Of a DNA stretch of 64,000 nucleotides, positions 11,085-22,367 are shown one piece after another. The stretch's first letter is position 1. Every line of letters starts with the position of its first letter. Made by a program: the position numbers and the translations under genes. The stretch comes from Vombatus ursinus (taxonomy: Eukaryota > Chordata > Mammalia > Diprotodontia > Vombatidae). Where the stretch lies: positions 7,719,911-7,783,910 of the forward strand of contig NW_020946557.1 in NCBI RefSeq assembly GCF_900497805.2, written 5' to 3'. The notes beneath the pieces are model-generated. The model was not told the DNA's origin and searched no databases. It saw only the letters and a list, made by a program, of their open reading frames with translations.

Positions 11085-12975
11085 ACTCAAAATGAATCAA
11101 TCAGCAAGTGTTTATCAAGTGCCTACTATGTGTCAAGCACTGAGGACATGAACACAAAAATGAAAGTTCTTTCCCTGAAGGAGCTTACATGTGAATGGCG
11201 AAGATGACAGGTATGTGTGCATAGATATGTAGGTATATACAGCATATGTACATGTATGTACATATGTATACTCTGTATTCATGTACAAAATAAATACAAA
11301 GTATTTGAGGAAGGATCCAACAGCTGAGTTTTGAAGGAAACTAGGGATTTCAAAAGGCAGAGGTGAGGAGGAAATGCATTCCAGGCAGGGAAGACAACCA
11401 GTACAAATGCACAAAGAGCAAATAAACCAACACAGCTAGATCACAGAGTGAATAGAAAGGAGAAGTGTTTTTAAAGATTGGAAAAAGGGGAAGGGGCTAG
11501 GTTGTAAAAAGCATTAAAAAACATCAGAAGCATTTATATTTGATCTTAGAAGTAATACAGCACCACCAAAATTTATTGAGGAGGGAATAACATGATCAGA
11601 TATGCACTTCAGGAAAATCACTTTGGCAGTAGTATATAGGATGAACTGGAGAGGGGTGGGAAGGGGCAGGGAGATTAAATAGTCTGTCTCTGTAATAATT
11701 TAGGCAAGAAGTAATAGAGGGCTGAACTACAGTGATGGATTTGTGAGTAGAAAGGAGACTTATGAGAGATGTGGAGATAATTTAAAATGGCAAGATTGGA
11801 ATTAGAGTAAGAAGTTGGGTATGAAATTTAAATTATGAACCTAGGTGTCTGCCCATTCTACAAACCTAGATGACTGACCAGAAATTGGGAAGTTCATAAG
11901 GAGGCTTTGGGGGAAAAGATGAGTTGTTTTCGACATGCTAGTTTTGAGATGCCTATAGGATGTGTGGTTCAAAATGTCTAAATGACAGCTAGTTAGTGAA
12001 GGAAGACTGCAGTCTTCTTTCTCTCAGGACTTTAGAGCTGGATACATAGATCTGTCAAACATCAGCATAGTGGTGATTGACTGAATCTATGACAGCTGAT
12101 GAAGTCACAAGTGTTGTCCTTTGGGCTCAATGAGGACCAAAATGACATCGTGATGTCAAAGTCAACATACACAGTAACTCCGACTATGGCTGACCAGATC
12201 AGTATGAGCTTGGAAGGCTCTACCACAGCTCAGGCACAAATGGTCCAAATGATCACCAAGTGAATATAAAGAAAAAAAAGAGGCCCCAGGACAAAGCCTT
12301 GGGATATAACTATAATTAATGGGTGTGACAAGCTGATCCAACAAAAGAGACTGAGGTTCAATCATACAGGATAGAGAAAATATCTAGGAAGAGGATGGTC
12401 AACAATGTGACATGCTACAGAAAAATCAAGATGAGGATTGACAAGAGGCTATTAGAAGTGGCAGTTTGGAGATCATTTGTAACTTTGGAAATGGCAGTTT
12501 CAGTAAAGGGATGAGGTTGGAAGCCAGACTGCAAAGGTTTAGAAGAAAGGAAACAGAAGAGAAAGCTTTTTCAAGGAAGTTGGCTGAGAAATGGAGGAAA
12601 GATATAGGATGATAGCTAGTGATGATGGTAAGATCTGGGGTGGGGGGGGTGGTTTATGTGTTTTTGTTTAAGGATAGAGATTTGTGTATATTTGTTGGCA
12701 GCAGGGAGGGAACCAGTAAATAGAGAAAGATTGAGGATTGGGGAGGCTGGGATAATGGTGGCAACAATTTACTGAAGAAGACAGAAGAGGACAGGCTCAA
12801 GCATACATATAAGGGGTGGGCTTGGTAAAAAGGTCCATCTCTTCATCAGACTGGAGCAAAGGATTAAATAGTAAATGGTCTCAATTTTCTTGGTAAAGAA
12901 TGAGGAAATTTTCTCAGCTAGAAAGGTGGTACAGTAGGAGGCTTGAGGAAAGGTTTAAAACAGCTGTTTTGGAAG
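11085..12975 (-). repeat. L2 LINE, about 1.75 kb of 3' end and ORF2
   Basis: Reading + gives the reverse complement of L2: 3' end (AAGTGCCTACTATGTGTCAA), GCATTCCAGGCAGGGAAGA, ATGATCAGATATGCACTTCA, GGAAAATCACTTTGGCAG, TTTTGAGATGCCTATAGG (ORF2), CCCCAGGACAAAGCCTTGGG and GGTTGGAAGCCAGACTGCAA. The order matches L2 throughout. Interrupted by a short insert at 12109-12246 and a TACA-rich patch at about 11205-11290. Confidence 0.88.
12109..12246 (+). mobile_element. 138-bp insert within L2, unidentified short element
   Basis: L2 sequence stops at GCTGATGAAGTCAC and resumes at ATGATCACCAAGTG, so the 138 bp between is an insertion. It reads CTCAATGAGGACCAAAATGA, GTAACTCCGACTATGGCTGA, GGAAGGCTCTACCACAGCTC. 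The flanks repeat the ATGA(AG)TCAC segment imperfectly, as a target duplication would. I do not recognise the family; a SINE-like origin is a guess. Confidence 0.6.
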
Positions 12976-13394
12976 TCAGAAGATTTGCTCTGGTCTATAT
13001 AACTATTTCCCTGGGCCTAAGGCAAACCTGGGAAAGCTGCCAAAATGAAGGGACCCCAGGGATGCTTTGGGGAAACGTACAACCAACCTTTATCAGAACT
13101 TGAGCAGATCCATGGGGTTGCTCCTGAATTTAGCAAGTACACATCCTAGAGACTTGGAACTCTCTCTAGCTGGCATCTTCTTCAGCATGTGACAATTATC
13201 ACCACAGTGTTATTGCAAGATCTGATGTTTCATGGGCCTTTCTTCATTCCAAAGTGTTCACACACATCTTCCTCCTAAATAATGTAGAAACAGGATACAA
13301 ATAAAAAGAGGTAACTTTTTTCTTAAGCCACGTCAGTCTAAATGATTAAACAAGTTCCAAGGGTCTAGAAAATTCCATTATCACTGGGCATAGT

Positions 13395-13560
13395 ATATGG
13401 TAAAGAATACTGAATTTGGAGTCAGAAGGCCTAAATTTTAAATGTCAGTGCTGTCATTTACATTATAAGCTCTTTGCCTGTTTTCTCATCTGCAAAATGA
13501 GGATAATAAAGCTCCGAATTAGGCTATCTCACATTATTGAAATAAATTAAAATGTGTACT
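13395..13560 (+). repeat. MIR-like SINE
   Basis: Sense order: TTTGGAGTCAGAAGGCCTAA, CTCTTTGCCTGTTTTCTC, TCTGCAAAATGAGGATAATA. Confidence 0.7.
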
Positions 13561-13989
13561 TTACAGTTTACAAATTTAAACTATTTTTACTTGTTTCCTA
13601 AATCACTAGAAGTATACAAATGCCTATGCTAACATGTATCCTAGCCAACCTCAGATTTGAAGTTTACCATTTTTTTAGTTATCAATATTTTAATGGATAA
13701 AGATCCCACCAATTAACAAAGACCACCCCAAAACATTGAATTCTACATTTGCTTCTTCCTTAAAACCTTCAAGTAACATTAGCATGGTATTTTTCCTTAT
13801 TGATGCATTTGTCTTGACAAAACAATTATTTTCCAAAAGTACCCCATGCATTGTAGCCACCTTTCCTTTAAAAAAGCAAAACTGTGTAACAAGGGATGCT
13901 ACTGACAGCACATGTAACTTTCTATTCTTTCACCTAACCATTTCTTAACAGAAAGAAGTATGTTTTAATAGCAATTACAATTTTAATAG

Positions 13990-15165
13990 CAATTAATAGC
14001 AAGTCACCATTGGTCATTGCCTTTGACTTGAATTACTTTGTCTCCATTTACATTATTGTAGTCATAGGTATTGTTCTTTTGGTTTTTTATTCTTCACTCA
14101 GAATCAATTCTTGAGTCTTCGGTGTTGATCTAAAGCTTCCTATTTGCCATTCCTTTTAGTGCAACATTATTTCAATACCATTGTACACAAGTTTTTAAAA
14201 CATTTCCAAATCAATGGACACATTTGTTTCTAGAGCAAGTCATCCAGGTCTTCCTCAGCAACTACAAATATTTTGATACTAAGGGAGCTTGCTGTCATTG
14301 ACTTCCTTGGGGTGGGGGAAAGGTATAAAACTAGTAGAATTATAGGACCAAAAGGGATGATCAGTTCAGTGACTTTTCACACAATTCCAAATTGTTTTCT
14401 AAACTTGACCAGTTCACAGTTCCACCCAGTTTATTAGTACACTTTATCTTTCCACACTTACCTCAACATTGTGTATTTCCATCCTTCACCATCTGCCAAT
14501 TTCATGGGTTTAAGTGACACTTTAATGTTTCCAATTTGGATTTTAAATATTAGTATTTTTATATAGTTATTGGTTTGCGTTTCTTCACTTAACTCACTTT
14601 ATATCCTTTGACCACTTACCAATTTGTGACTCATTTTCATAATTGTATTAATTCTACATAGATTTTGGATGCCAAACTTTTATTAAAGATTTTTCATGCA
14701 AAGATTTTTTTGCTGATATACTTTTCCCCTTATCCTAATTGAATTCTGATTGTGTAAAAACATCTGCATCTTCTATATATTGAAATTATTTCCTCCTGTA
14801 ACATTTTCTACCCCTCATCTGATTATAAAACTAACCTTTAGTTGTGAATCATATGGACTTTTACATATTTAGAGCATTTATATACTTGGCCATTATTGTG
14901 GTATATGGTATAAAATGTTGGTCTATATCTATTTTCTGCCAGTCTTCTTTCTAGTTTTCCCAGCTCTTGTTGAATCAAATTTCCCTCCTCCAGTAGGTTT
15001 ATGTTCCTGATTTTTTACCAAAACTAGGCTGCTATACTTGTTAGTTCATAGGTATTGATAATCTAAACTAGTCCATTGACCTACTTTTCTATTTAAAAAA
15101 AATCAGTACCAAATAGTTTGATAATTATTGCTTTATAACTTGAATTCTGATAATGGTAGACCCCC
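13990..15165 (-). repeat. L1 LINE, 3' part of ORF2 and 3' UTR, old
   Basis: The + strand reads as the reverse complement of L1 ORF2: ACAGTTCCACCCAGTTTATT, TTTTGGATGCCAAACTTTTA, TGGTCTATATCTATTTTCTG, CTAGTTTTCCCAGCTCTTG, AATCAGTACCAAATAGTTTG and TTGCTTTATAACTTGAATTC. These occur in the order expected for antisense L1. 5'-truncated. Confidence 0.75.
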
Positions 15166-16179
15166 TTAACACATTTTTAAAGAGATATGCTGCCCCCTTC
15201 TGGCACTTTACCAAATTGCAAATTCTATTAATATTAATAGTTTGAAGATGAAAGATAACCAAAGTTTAAGTTATTAGATCATTATTTTTCTTTCTCTTTC
15301 ACAGTGGCCTTTATAGATTTCATCCATTCCTTATTTTGTATATACAATTTTACTTTATCCTTCTAGTTTATGGCTACACCTTTTATCTGCTTGATACAAA
15401 TTATGTCTTCCTTTCCACCTCCAATTCCACTGTCCTCATACCAGGCAATATCTGCTAAACTTACTTCTTCCCATTCCTTCCTGGAAAAGAACATCTTTTC
15501 TGGCATCCCTTCCTTCCTATTCCAGCTCTAGTAACTCTTTACTTTCCCCATGTTTTGGTAATAAAATCATCATCTAGTCTAGATAATCATGCCAAGTCTC
15601 TGGGAGCTCCTTTGAGAAGGTAAAATATTGGATATATAAAGTCACCAGTTTCATAAGAAACCTCTGCACTAACCTAAGTATGGCGAAGCTCATCACCAGT
15701 AACCACTTGATAATTATTTCACAACAACCCAAGAAACAAAAATAGTTACAAAGTGGTCCTTTGTTCTGTGTGCCTCCCTTCTACAATGTGTTAGTAAAGA
15801 ATGGCATTAAACATTGTTAGCTACTGGTATGTGAGATTCAATGGTTCAAGTACACAAAAGTGTATTATTACAATTTAAATTTTTTTTTTACCATATATGA
15901 AACCAGAAGACAAAAAGTATAATAGCTAAATGGTTAGAGGGCTTGAGTTCTTGGAGAGGGAAATAATAGAACTGGCAGGGTTATTTCCCCTACCACTGTG
16001 CTTCTGACTTTGAACTTTAGCGCCATGCCCCTCACTCTGGAACTTGCACCCTGGAGCCCTTCTCCCATTGGCGAGTTCTTCCTCTGGTCTTCATTTTGGC
16101 AGGAGATTCAGGCTTGTCCCCATAATTCCCCCAGTTCCTGCATTTCTGACTTTCCAGACTTGAACACCATGCTCCCCTG

Positions 16180-16355
16180 CTGTTCACCACTTCACCCTAC
16201 CTCCCACTTTCCAACTTCTTTTTGTATGTTGTCTTCCCCTATGAGACTATAAGTTCCTCATGGGCTGGAGCTATCTTTCTGTTTGTATTTGTAGCTTCAG
16301 CACTTAGCACACTGCCTGACACATAGTAAGACCTTAACAAATGCTTATTGCCTTG
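16180..16355 (+). repeat. L2/CR1-type LINE 3' end
   Basis: ATGAGACTATAAGTTCCTCA, TTAGCACACTGCCTGACAC, ATAGTAAGACCTTAACAAAT: the usual 3' terminus of this LINE group. Confidence 0.75.
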
Positions 16356-16799
16356 CCTTGTATTTCTGGAAACAACAAAAATTATCACTTCATGAGATAT
16401 TTAATCATCTCAGATTACAGTACTCATAAGTACTCCAAAAAGATCATCATGAAAATAATTATAGCTTATTCACCATCATCTATTGCAGAGGATGAGGAGA
16501 TAAGAAAAGTTATATAAAGAACTTGGTAAAACTCCAAATTAAATCAAAGTATACTTTAATATTTAATAACTTCAGGGCACAGGTAAGCATTGGGGAGAAT
16601 AGCAAAAAATGTTATAAAACAGGGTTAAGGAATAAAGAGAAGCATCACACCTATGTATCATAAAAATATGGTTCAGGAATAAGAAAAGCAAGTTAGTAGA
16701 CTGCACAGAAGCATTCTACCTCCATGTATTTACCCTGTTAAAGAAAGTCAGAAGGCTCTCAACATGAAGTACCCAATTTCTTTCTTTTCAGTGAGGGGA

Positions 16800-17040
16800 G
16801 AGAAGGGGCCCAGATTTGAATTCTTTGGTTTTGGGAACTCCCAGTGTAGAAACTCCCTTCAATGATGCAAACTGGCAACTCCAATCTACCTTAAGTAGTT
16901 TTGAGAGTTGCCTGGGACACAGAGTGGTTAAGGGATTTGGCCATAGATACAAATCTAACCTGCAACTGGCAGGATGAACTCAGGTTTTCCTGACTCTAAA
17001 GCTAATGGTCTATCCCTCTTATCCACTATACTATATTGCA
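16800..17040 (-). repeat. SINE, second marsupial family
   Basis: Antisense: GGGAACTCCCAGTGTAG, AACTCCCTTCAATGATGCAA, GAGAGTTGCCTGGGACACAG, TGAACTCAGGTTTTCCTGAC, CTTATCCACTATACTATATT. Best-preserved full-length copy of this family in the window. Confidence 0.78.
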
Positions 17041-18560
17041 TCAACAATTATCACAAGAAATCAAATTGTTAGATATTATTATGTGTGTATACACATAACA
17101 CACACCACACACTCTTTTATAATACAGTAAAACTTCAATAAACCAGAATGCTAAGAAGACTTCTGATTTAATTAGAATTTAATTTCAGCTTAAATAAAAC
17201 TTTTGTTTTAAGTTTTATCTAGAGTCTAAAATATTAGTCTGCTATCTTATCTAAGTAGAGTATAATTAAAGTTAATTCATCTTTCTTTGATGTTTTAGCA
17301 TCTTGCCATGAACTCCTCACTGTCATCATTCTGAGTATCAGTATTACAGAAATTAAATAGTTTTACATCTGAACCCAGAATATACCCTGGATATAGCATT
17401 TTTGATTAAATGAATAACAGCAGGTTTGTTTCCTTACCACTTGCCTTTCCTAAATGTAAAACACATTTACTCCCTCCCCCCTTATTCTACCTCAATCTGT
17501 AAAACTGGGTCTCAACCAGACTTCTGAATATAACATGCCTACCCTTGCTACACATCAATATTCAAAAGAGCCATCATTTTGTCATTAAGAGTACTTGCTC
17601 CCTCCAGTGGAACAGATCACAAATGTTCCATACCTTAGCAGGTTTACAAGTTGCTGTGACCAACCGGTGAAAAATAAAATCATCTTCTGATAAAGCACCT
17701 CTTCAAACCTAGTTGGGATTCTAAGACAGTCTACTGTCAAGCTCATTCATACCCAAAGGCTTTCCAATGAACGGGGTAGTGCTTTACTGACTCACTCCAG
17801 TAGGCAACACTGTACACACTAGCATTCTCAATATTTTATCTACAAATTTTTATGTTGCTTTAACTTTTCTGTAGTATAAGTAAATCCTTGCAACTGAATA
17901 TTGCTATTGCTAGAACTAGAAGAGGAAAAAACTAAAAAGTCTTCTAGAATGATTAGCTGGGTGCACAGAATAAGGTCCAGAATTCACTTCTCTTGGGAGA
18001 CAAGATTTACTTTGCCCCTTTATAACATCTCTGGATAAAGTTCAAGCAGATACAGAGTGCAGTTCAGTGAATGTGCTAAACCCAAACTATTGTTGGCATA
18101 TACTCCAAAAACACAAAGATAAAAAAGATGAAGGAAAAAGATTTAAAATTTTTCGTCCTTTCTTCACAATGTTTATATTTTAGATAGTTTCCTCCAACAA
18201 TTTCACACATAAAGAATAAGTACCATACAAGATGGGCAGGCATAGATGAACTATGATCTGTATCACTCAAAGGAATACACACTATGTATCAAAATATTGT
18301 ATTTTACTGGTTTACTGGTAGGCTTCTCTCATTTTGAGTTATATATCAAATAGTGAAATAAAAGTAAAATGTAGGAGATAGGTTCATTCCCTTAATGAAG
18401 CTCAAGCACAGAACTTGGTATGGAATACACATTTATGTCATACCTCTATACAGACACGTGTATGTAAACATTATCTGTGTGTGTGTGTGTGTTTCAAATA
18501 CCAGTACATATTAGCACTTCTAATAGAGTATAACAAGAACAAATGAAATTTAAAATAAGT
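17041..18560. other. Intergenic stretch without recognised content
   Basis: AT-rich, with a short (TG)n at 18477-18492. No exon or confident repeat seen. Confidence 0.5.
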
Positions 18561-18563
18561 TTT

Positions 18564-18690
18564 GCGATTAAGGTATATATGAGGTATACCTGCAATTAAA
18601 GACTTTTTTTTTTGCAATTAAGGTATATATGAGGTATATATAAGGCATATATGAGATATACCTGCAATTAAAGACTTTTTTAATTCAGAG
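18564..18690. repeat. Imperfect tandem duplication with internal expansion
   Basis: A unit of about 50 bp (ATTAAGGTATATATGAGG ... ACCTGCAATTAAAGACTTTT) occurs twice in a row. The second copy has an extra run of about 24 bp made from the same TATATGAGGTATA motif, a duplication within a duplication. Confidence 0.85.
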
Positions 18691-19149
18691 AAAATGTTTT
18701 CTGTAATGAGAAAGTTTGGGAAATTGCTGCTGAATCACTAGGTGGAAAAAACCAAATGCATGCTCTTTAGTAGCCTAGGATGTTTTTCAGCTAGTATTCA
18801 CTTGATCATTGCTAATAGCTACCAGATGTTCATAACACCAAGAATAAGCCAAACTCACCTATTTCTTCAATATTTTCATGGTTAGAACAGAAAACTGATT
18901 CTACAGATGAATTTGCTCTGACATGCTCTTAACTAAAATATGCTTTATTCCTAATATAATTTGCCAAGATAAAATACCCTGACTATAAAACGTAGCTATT
19001 AAAATGATTCAAACCTGAACGGGATTTCACAACAGATGTTCTATATTAGCACAAATAATGAAGTAATCAATTAGAAAAAACTAACATGTTTACTAAGAAA
19101 CAAAGAAGCACAAAAAATTTATTTTTGTTAAATAAGATAAAACATCATT

Positions 19150-19605
19150 TCAATGTAAAGATGCCATCTTTATTTACAGGCTAATAAAAAAATATTCAAC
19201 CCAACTTAACTAGATATAATACAGTTGTTGCAAATATTACATCTTTTACTGATGAGCCCAACCCTGAATTGGATATTGGATTATATAATAAATAATGTTG
19301 TGAAATAATGTTTAATATGTATAGAAAACACTTTTTGAGTTTCTGAAGACAGAAACAAAAATCCCCAAAGTGGTAAAAGTACCACCACCAAGGAAATTCA
19401 ACCATCTTTTGACAACTGTTCAGTTACCTCCACCACCAAGGATTTTTCATTTTTCTTAACTCTACCTTAGTATGGTCCCATGTTGTAAAAGTCAATATTC
19501 TGTTAAATTCTATACAGTCATTACAGATGAGGAATCTTTAGAAAATGGTCCTGATGTTAGATGTGTATGTTTGCTACGGTCATTATCTAGACCTTTTCAA
19601 CCACC

Positions 19606-19658
<53 letters not shown>

Positions 19659-22248
19659 CTTCCAAATCATTCTCTTATTGGCTTAATTGCTATATATTGA
19701 TGGTTTCTTTCTTATAAAAATGAAAATATCAATACTACTTTACACTGGAAACTCTTCTTAAATCTAATTCCTCTTTGGACCAGGGTCTGAGAGGTACAGT
19801 TATGAGCAAAACAGAAAGAAACCAGAAAATCATCTCTGTAATTCCTAGTTCATTCTCAAAGTGCTACACCTCCTAGGTGAATTTTGAACTGCAACAGCTA
19901 CCAAAGCACCTACATGGCTAACCATTGGTAGGAAGCACAGATTTATTCACAGTAGCGTCCTAGTAACAGTGTTCTAATCTGGGGCTTCAAAACCAAAGTG
20001 GAGAAGAGATGAAGTGGAGACAGTCATAGAGGCATTTACCTCTTTCTATAATTCTCCATTCAACAGCCCTTGAAAGACTACAGCAGCAGGCTGTGGGATA
20101 TTAACAAAAAAATAAAGAGTAGTGTTTTCAATGACCTTGTTCATTTCAGGTTGGAGATTAAATTCTGGGGAAGGAACTTCCAATTCTTCACAACATCCTC
20201 CAAATCACATCATCATCTTTACAGATATCTCAGGTTCAGGACCATAATAACTTCATAAATCTAAAAGTTAGTTCTCTCTGAACAACAGGTTCCATCTTAA
20301 CATACTTAAAGTTTTAGTCACAGATAAAAAGAAAGATATTCTCTGCAAAATGTGATAATCACCATCATCACTCACTGTCTTTTCGGAAAATAGGAAAAGA
20401 AAATAAAAAACTCCATGCCCTAGAGGAATAGTTTTAGATTTGCCACAATGAAAAACCTCACAGCAAAGCATTACAAAAATGAATACACACTGAAATCCAA
20501 CTGCAGATCTCATATCATGCATGAAAAAGCTATTGCTCCCCCCACCCTCCCACCAAAAATGATGTTAGAGCAAACAATGATGTGCACCTTGCTTACTTAC
20601 TCATTTCTACTATTAAATACTAGCTTTTGCTTAAAGGCAATGTTATGCTATAAGGTATTTTAATATCAGTAACAACATACAATATTATGAAGTGCACTAG
20701 TATTAAAAATTTAACATGGAAATAGCCAAGCTGAGTGAATGAAACTGCCTCCCAAAACAAAACAATAACAACAGCAACAACAGCAATAACAACAAAAATC
20801 TATCAATGAGCAATAGTTACAAACAAGATTTATAAATAGCAAATCACTGAATAAAGTATATACATTTTAAAGATTTCTCTATAAACAAATATATAATGCA
20901 CCCAGGAGAAGCTAGGAACCTTGTCCTGCATCATGTAACATTTCAACATTAGGCGTTGAATAAACTGATATCATTCTAAAGGCCGTTTAGGTTTTTCTCC
21001 ATCTACATAGGGTCTTTAAAAAATGATCTTGGCAAAACTCATCTCTTTAAGTACAATGCTTTGATATTGCCCACTAAGATATAGTGGCTTGCACAGTAGC
21101 AAATAAGAGCAATCAAAACAGGTTTTGCTCTGGGATAAGAGAAACTAGCACATTTGTAAAGTTTGCATAAGAAGAATAAGGAAAACAGCTACAGACATGG
21201 AAAAACTAACCAAGACAATTACTGTATCAAGTTTCCTAATACTTCATGTGTGCCCTGAGCCTTGAGACTTATATCAATTATCAGTTACTTTAAAACTATT
21301 CTTCAAAGGCAATGTATTTCATGTTAACAACAACAATTTGAACTTTTAAGTACCAGGACTATCATGGCATGACAAACTGTATGAACAACTCAAAATGTGT
21401 AAAACTAATCTCAAAACGACACCAGGAAAAAAGCTTGGGACTGAATAATGCCATGCACATGCATCAACATAATTGTGTACTGATATTTTACACTTATTTG
21501 AATTTTTAAAAAACAAAAAAGTATAATGTGCAAGAACACTTTAGAAATTATTTCTAGTGCAGCACTGATTGACAAAGGATTGCTTAAACTACTTTTAACT
21601 GCATTAAACAAAGCTGAAAGGCATACTCATTTTACACCTAAATGATCACTAAGAAATGATTAAGGAATCAAAATCTGTAATAAATAGAAAACTAAATCAT
21701 TCCTTCAATTTTGAAATATTTAAATGTGGGATATTTTTGTTTTGTTTTGAAGTTAAGCCCACTTCCCTGCTATTAAGAGAATAAAATTTTGCAATTTAAA
21801 CACCACAATATAGCATTCGGGGATACACTTAAAACAATTTAATTTACTCTTTTGTAATTAAAGGCTATTTCCTATTAGATTCCTGTTAACACTGTCCTTC
21901 TGTTAAGTGAAAAAGGAACCAAATGAAACAATTATGCTTCATTTTGTACCTTAAAAGCTTAGTAATATCCCTTTGGGAAACACATGCTTTGGTGCTTACA
22001 ATTTTAAGAAAATAAAAATTGCTTTACATGCAATTGCTAATTATGGTTTATCACAGAAAACGGAGAGTTTTAAACATTTAGAATTGCTCACAATGAAGCC
22101 CTGAGGTAACTGCCTTTTTACTTTTGGCAATAAACAACAGCCTCCCTTTGCTTTTAGATAGTCCTTTTCACAACCTCCCCTAGTATATAAAATCCATAAC
22201 AGTCTGAGTAACAATATTGCCTGCAGAAAAGTCAATTTAATAAACCAT
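19150..22248 (-). other. GOPC: GOPC 3' UTR (probable extent)
   Basis: This stretch downstream of the GOPC stop has no recognisable SINE or LINE, in contrast to the repeat-dense flanks, as expected for a mature 3' UTR. The farthest convincing poly(A) signal on the minus strand is AATAAA at 19169-19174. That gives a 3' UTR of about 3.1 kb, near what I recall for the human transcript. A 24-unit (AC)n at 19608-19655 reads as (UG)n in the mRNA. A second AATAAA, at 19942-19947, could give a shorter form. Confidence 0.65.
19608..19655. repeat. (AC)24 microsatellite; (UG)n in GOPC mRNA
   Basis: 48 bp of uninterrupted AC dinucleotides. In the GOPC transcript (minus strand) it is a UG repeat near the distal 3' UTR end. 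Long UG runs are known binding platforms for TDP-43 and CELF proteins. The repeat itself is seen; binding is inference. Confidence 0.97.
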
Positions 22249-22367
22249 TTACGACAAAGATTCTGCTGACTCAGCTAACTTGGATGCATTGTCATCAAGA
22301 GGAGTTTCACTTGAGGTTCCCAGGTCTCCATTTTCATGTCCATCAATTACTGGCTTCTTATTAAAGC
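22249..22367 (-). CDS. GOPC: GOPC coding exon 9 (C-terminus and stop)
   Basis: 119 nt from a TTTTTTTCAG acceptor to TAA at 22249-22251. It encodes [20 protein letters not shown], then [11 protein letters not shown] and a final AESAESLS. Up to ASKL it matches human closely. The human protein, from memory, then ends DDLHTLYHKKSY, so this tail is different and four residues shorter. The next in-frame triplets here read M-V-Y-stop. Confidence 0.95.
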
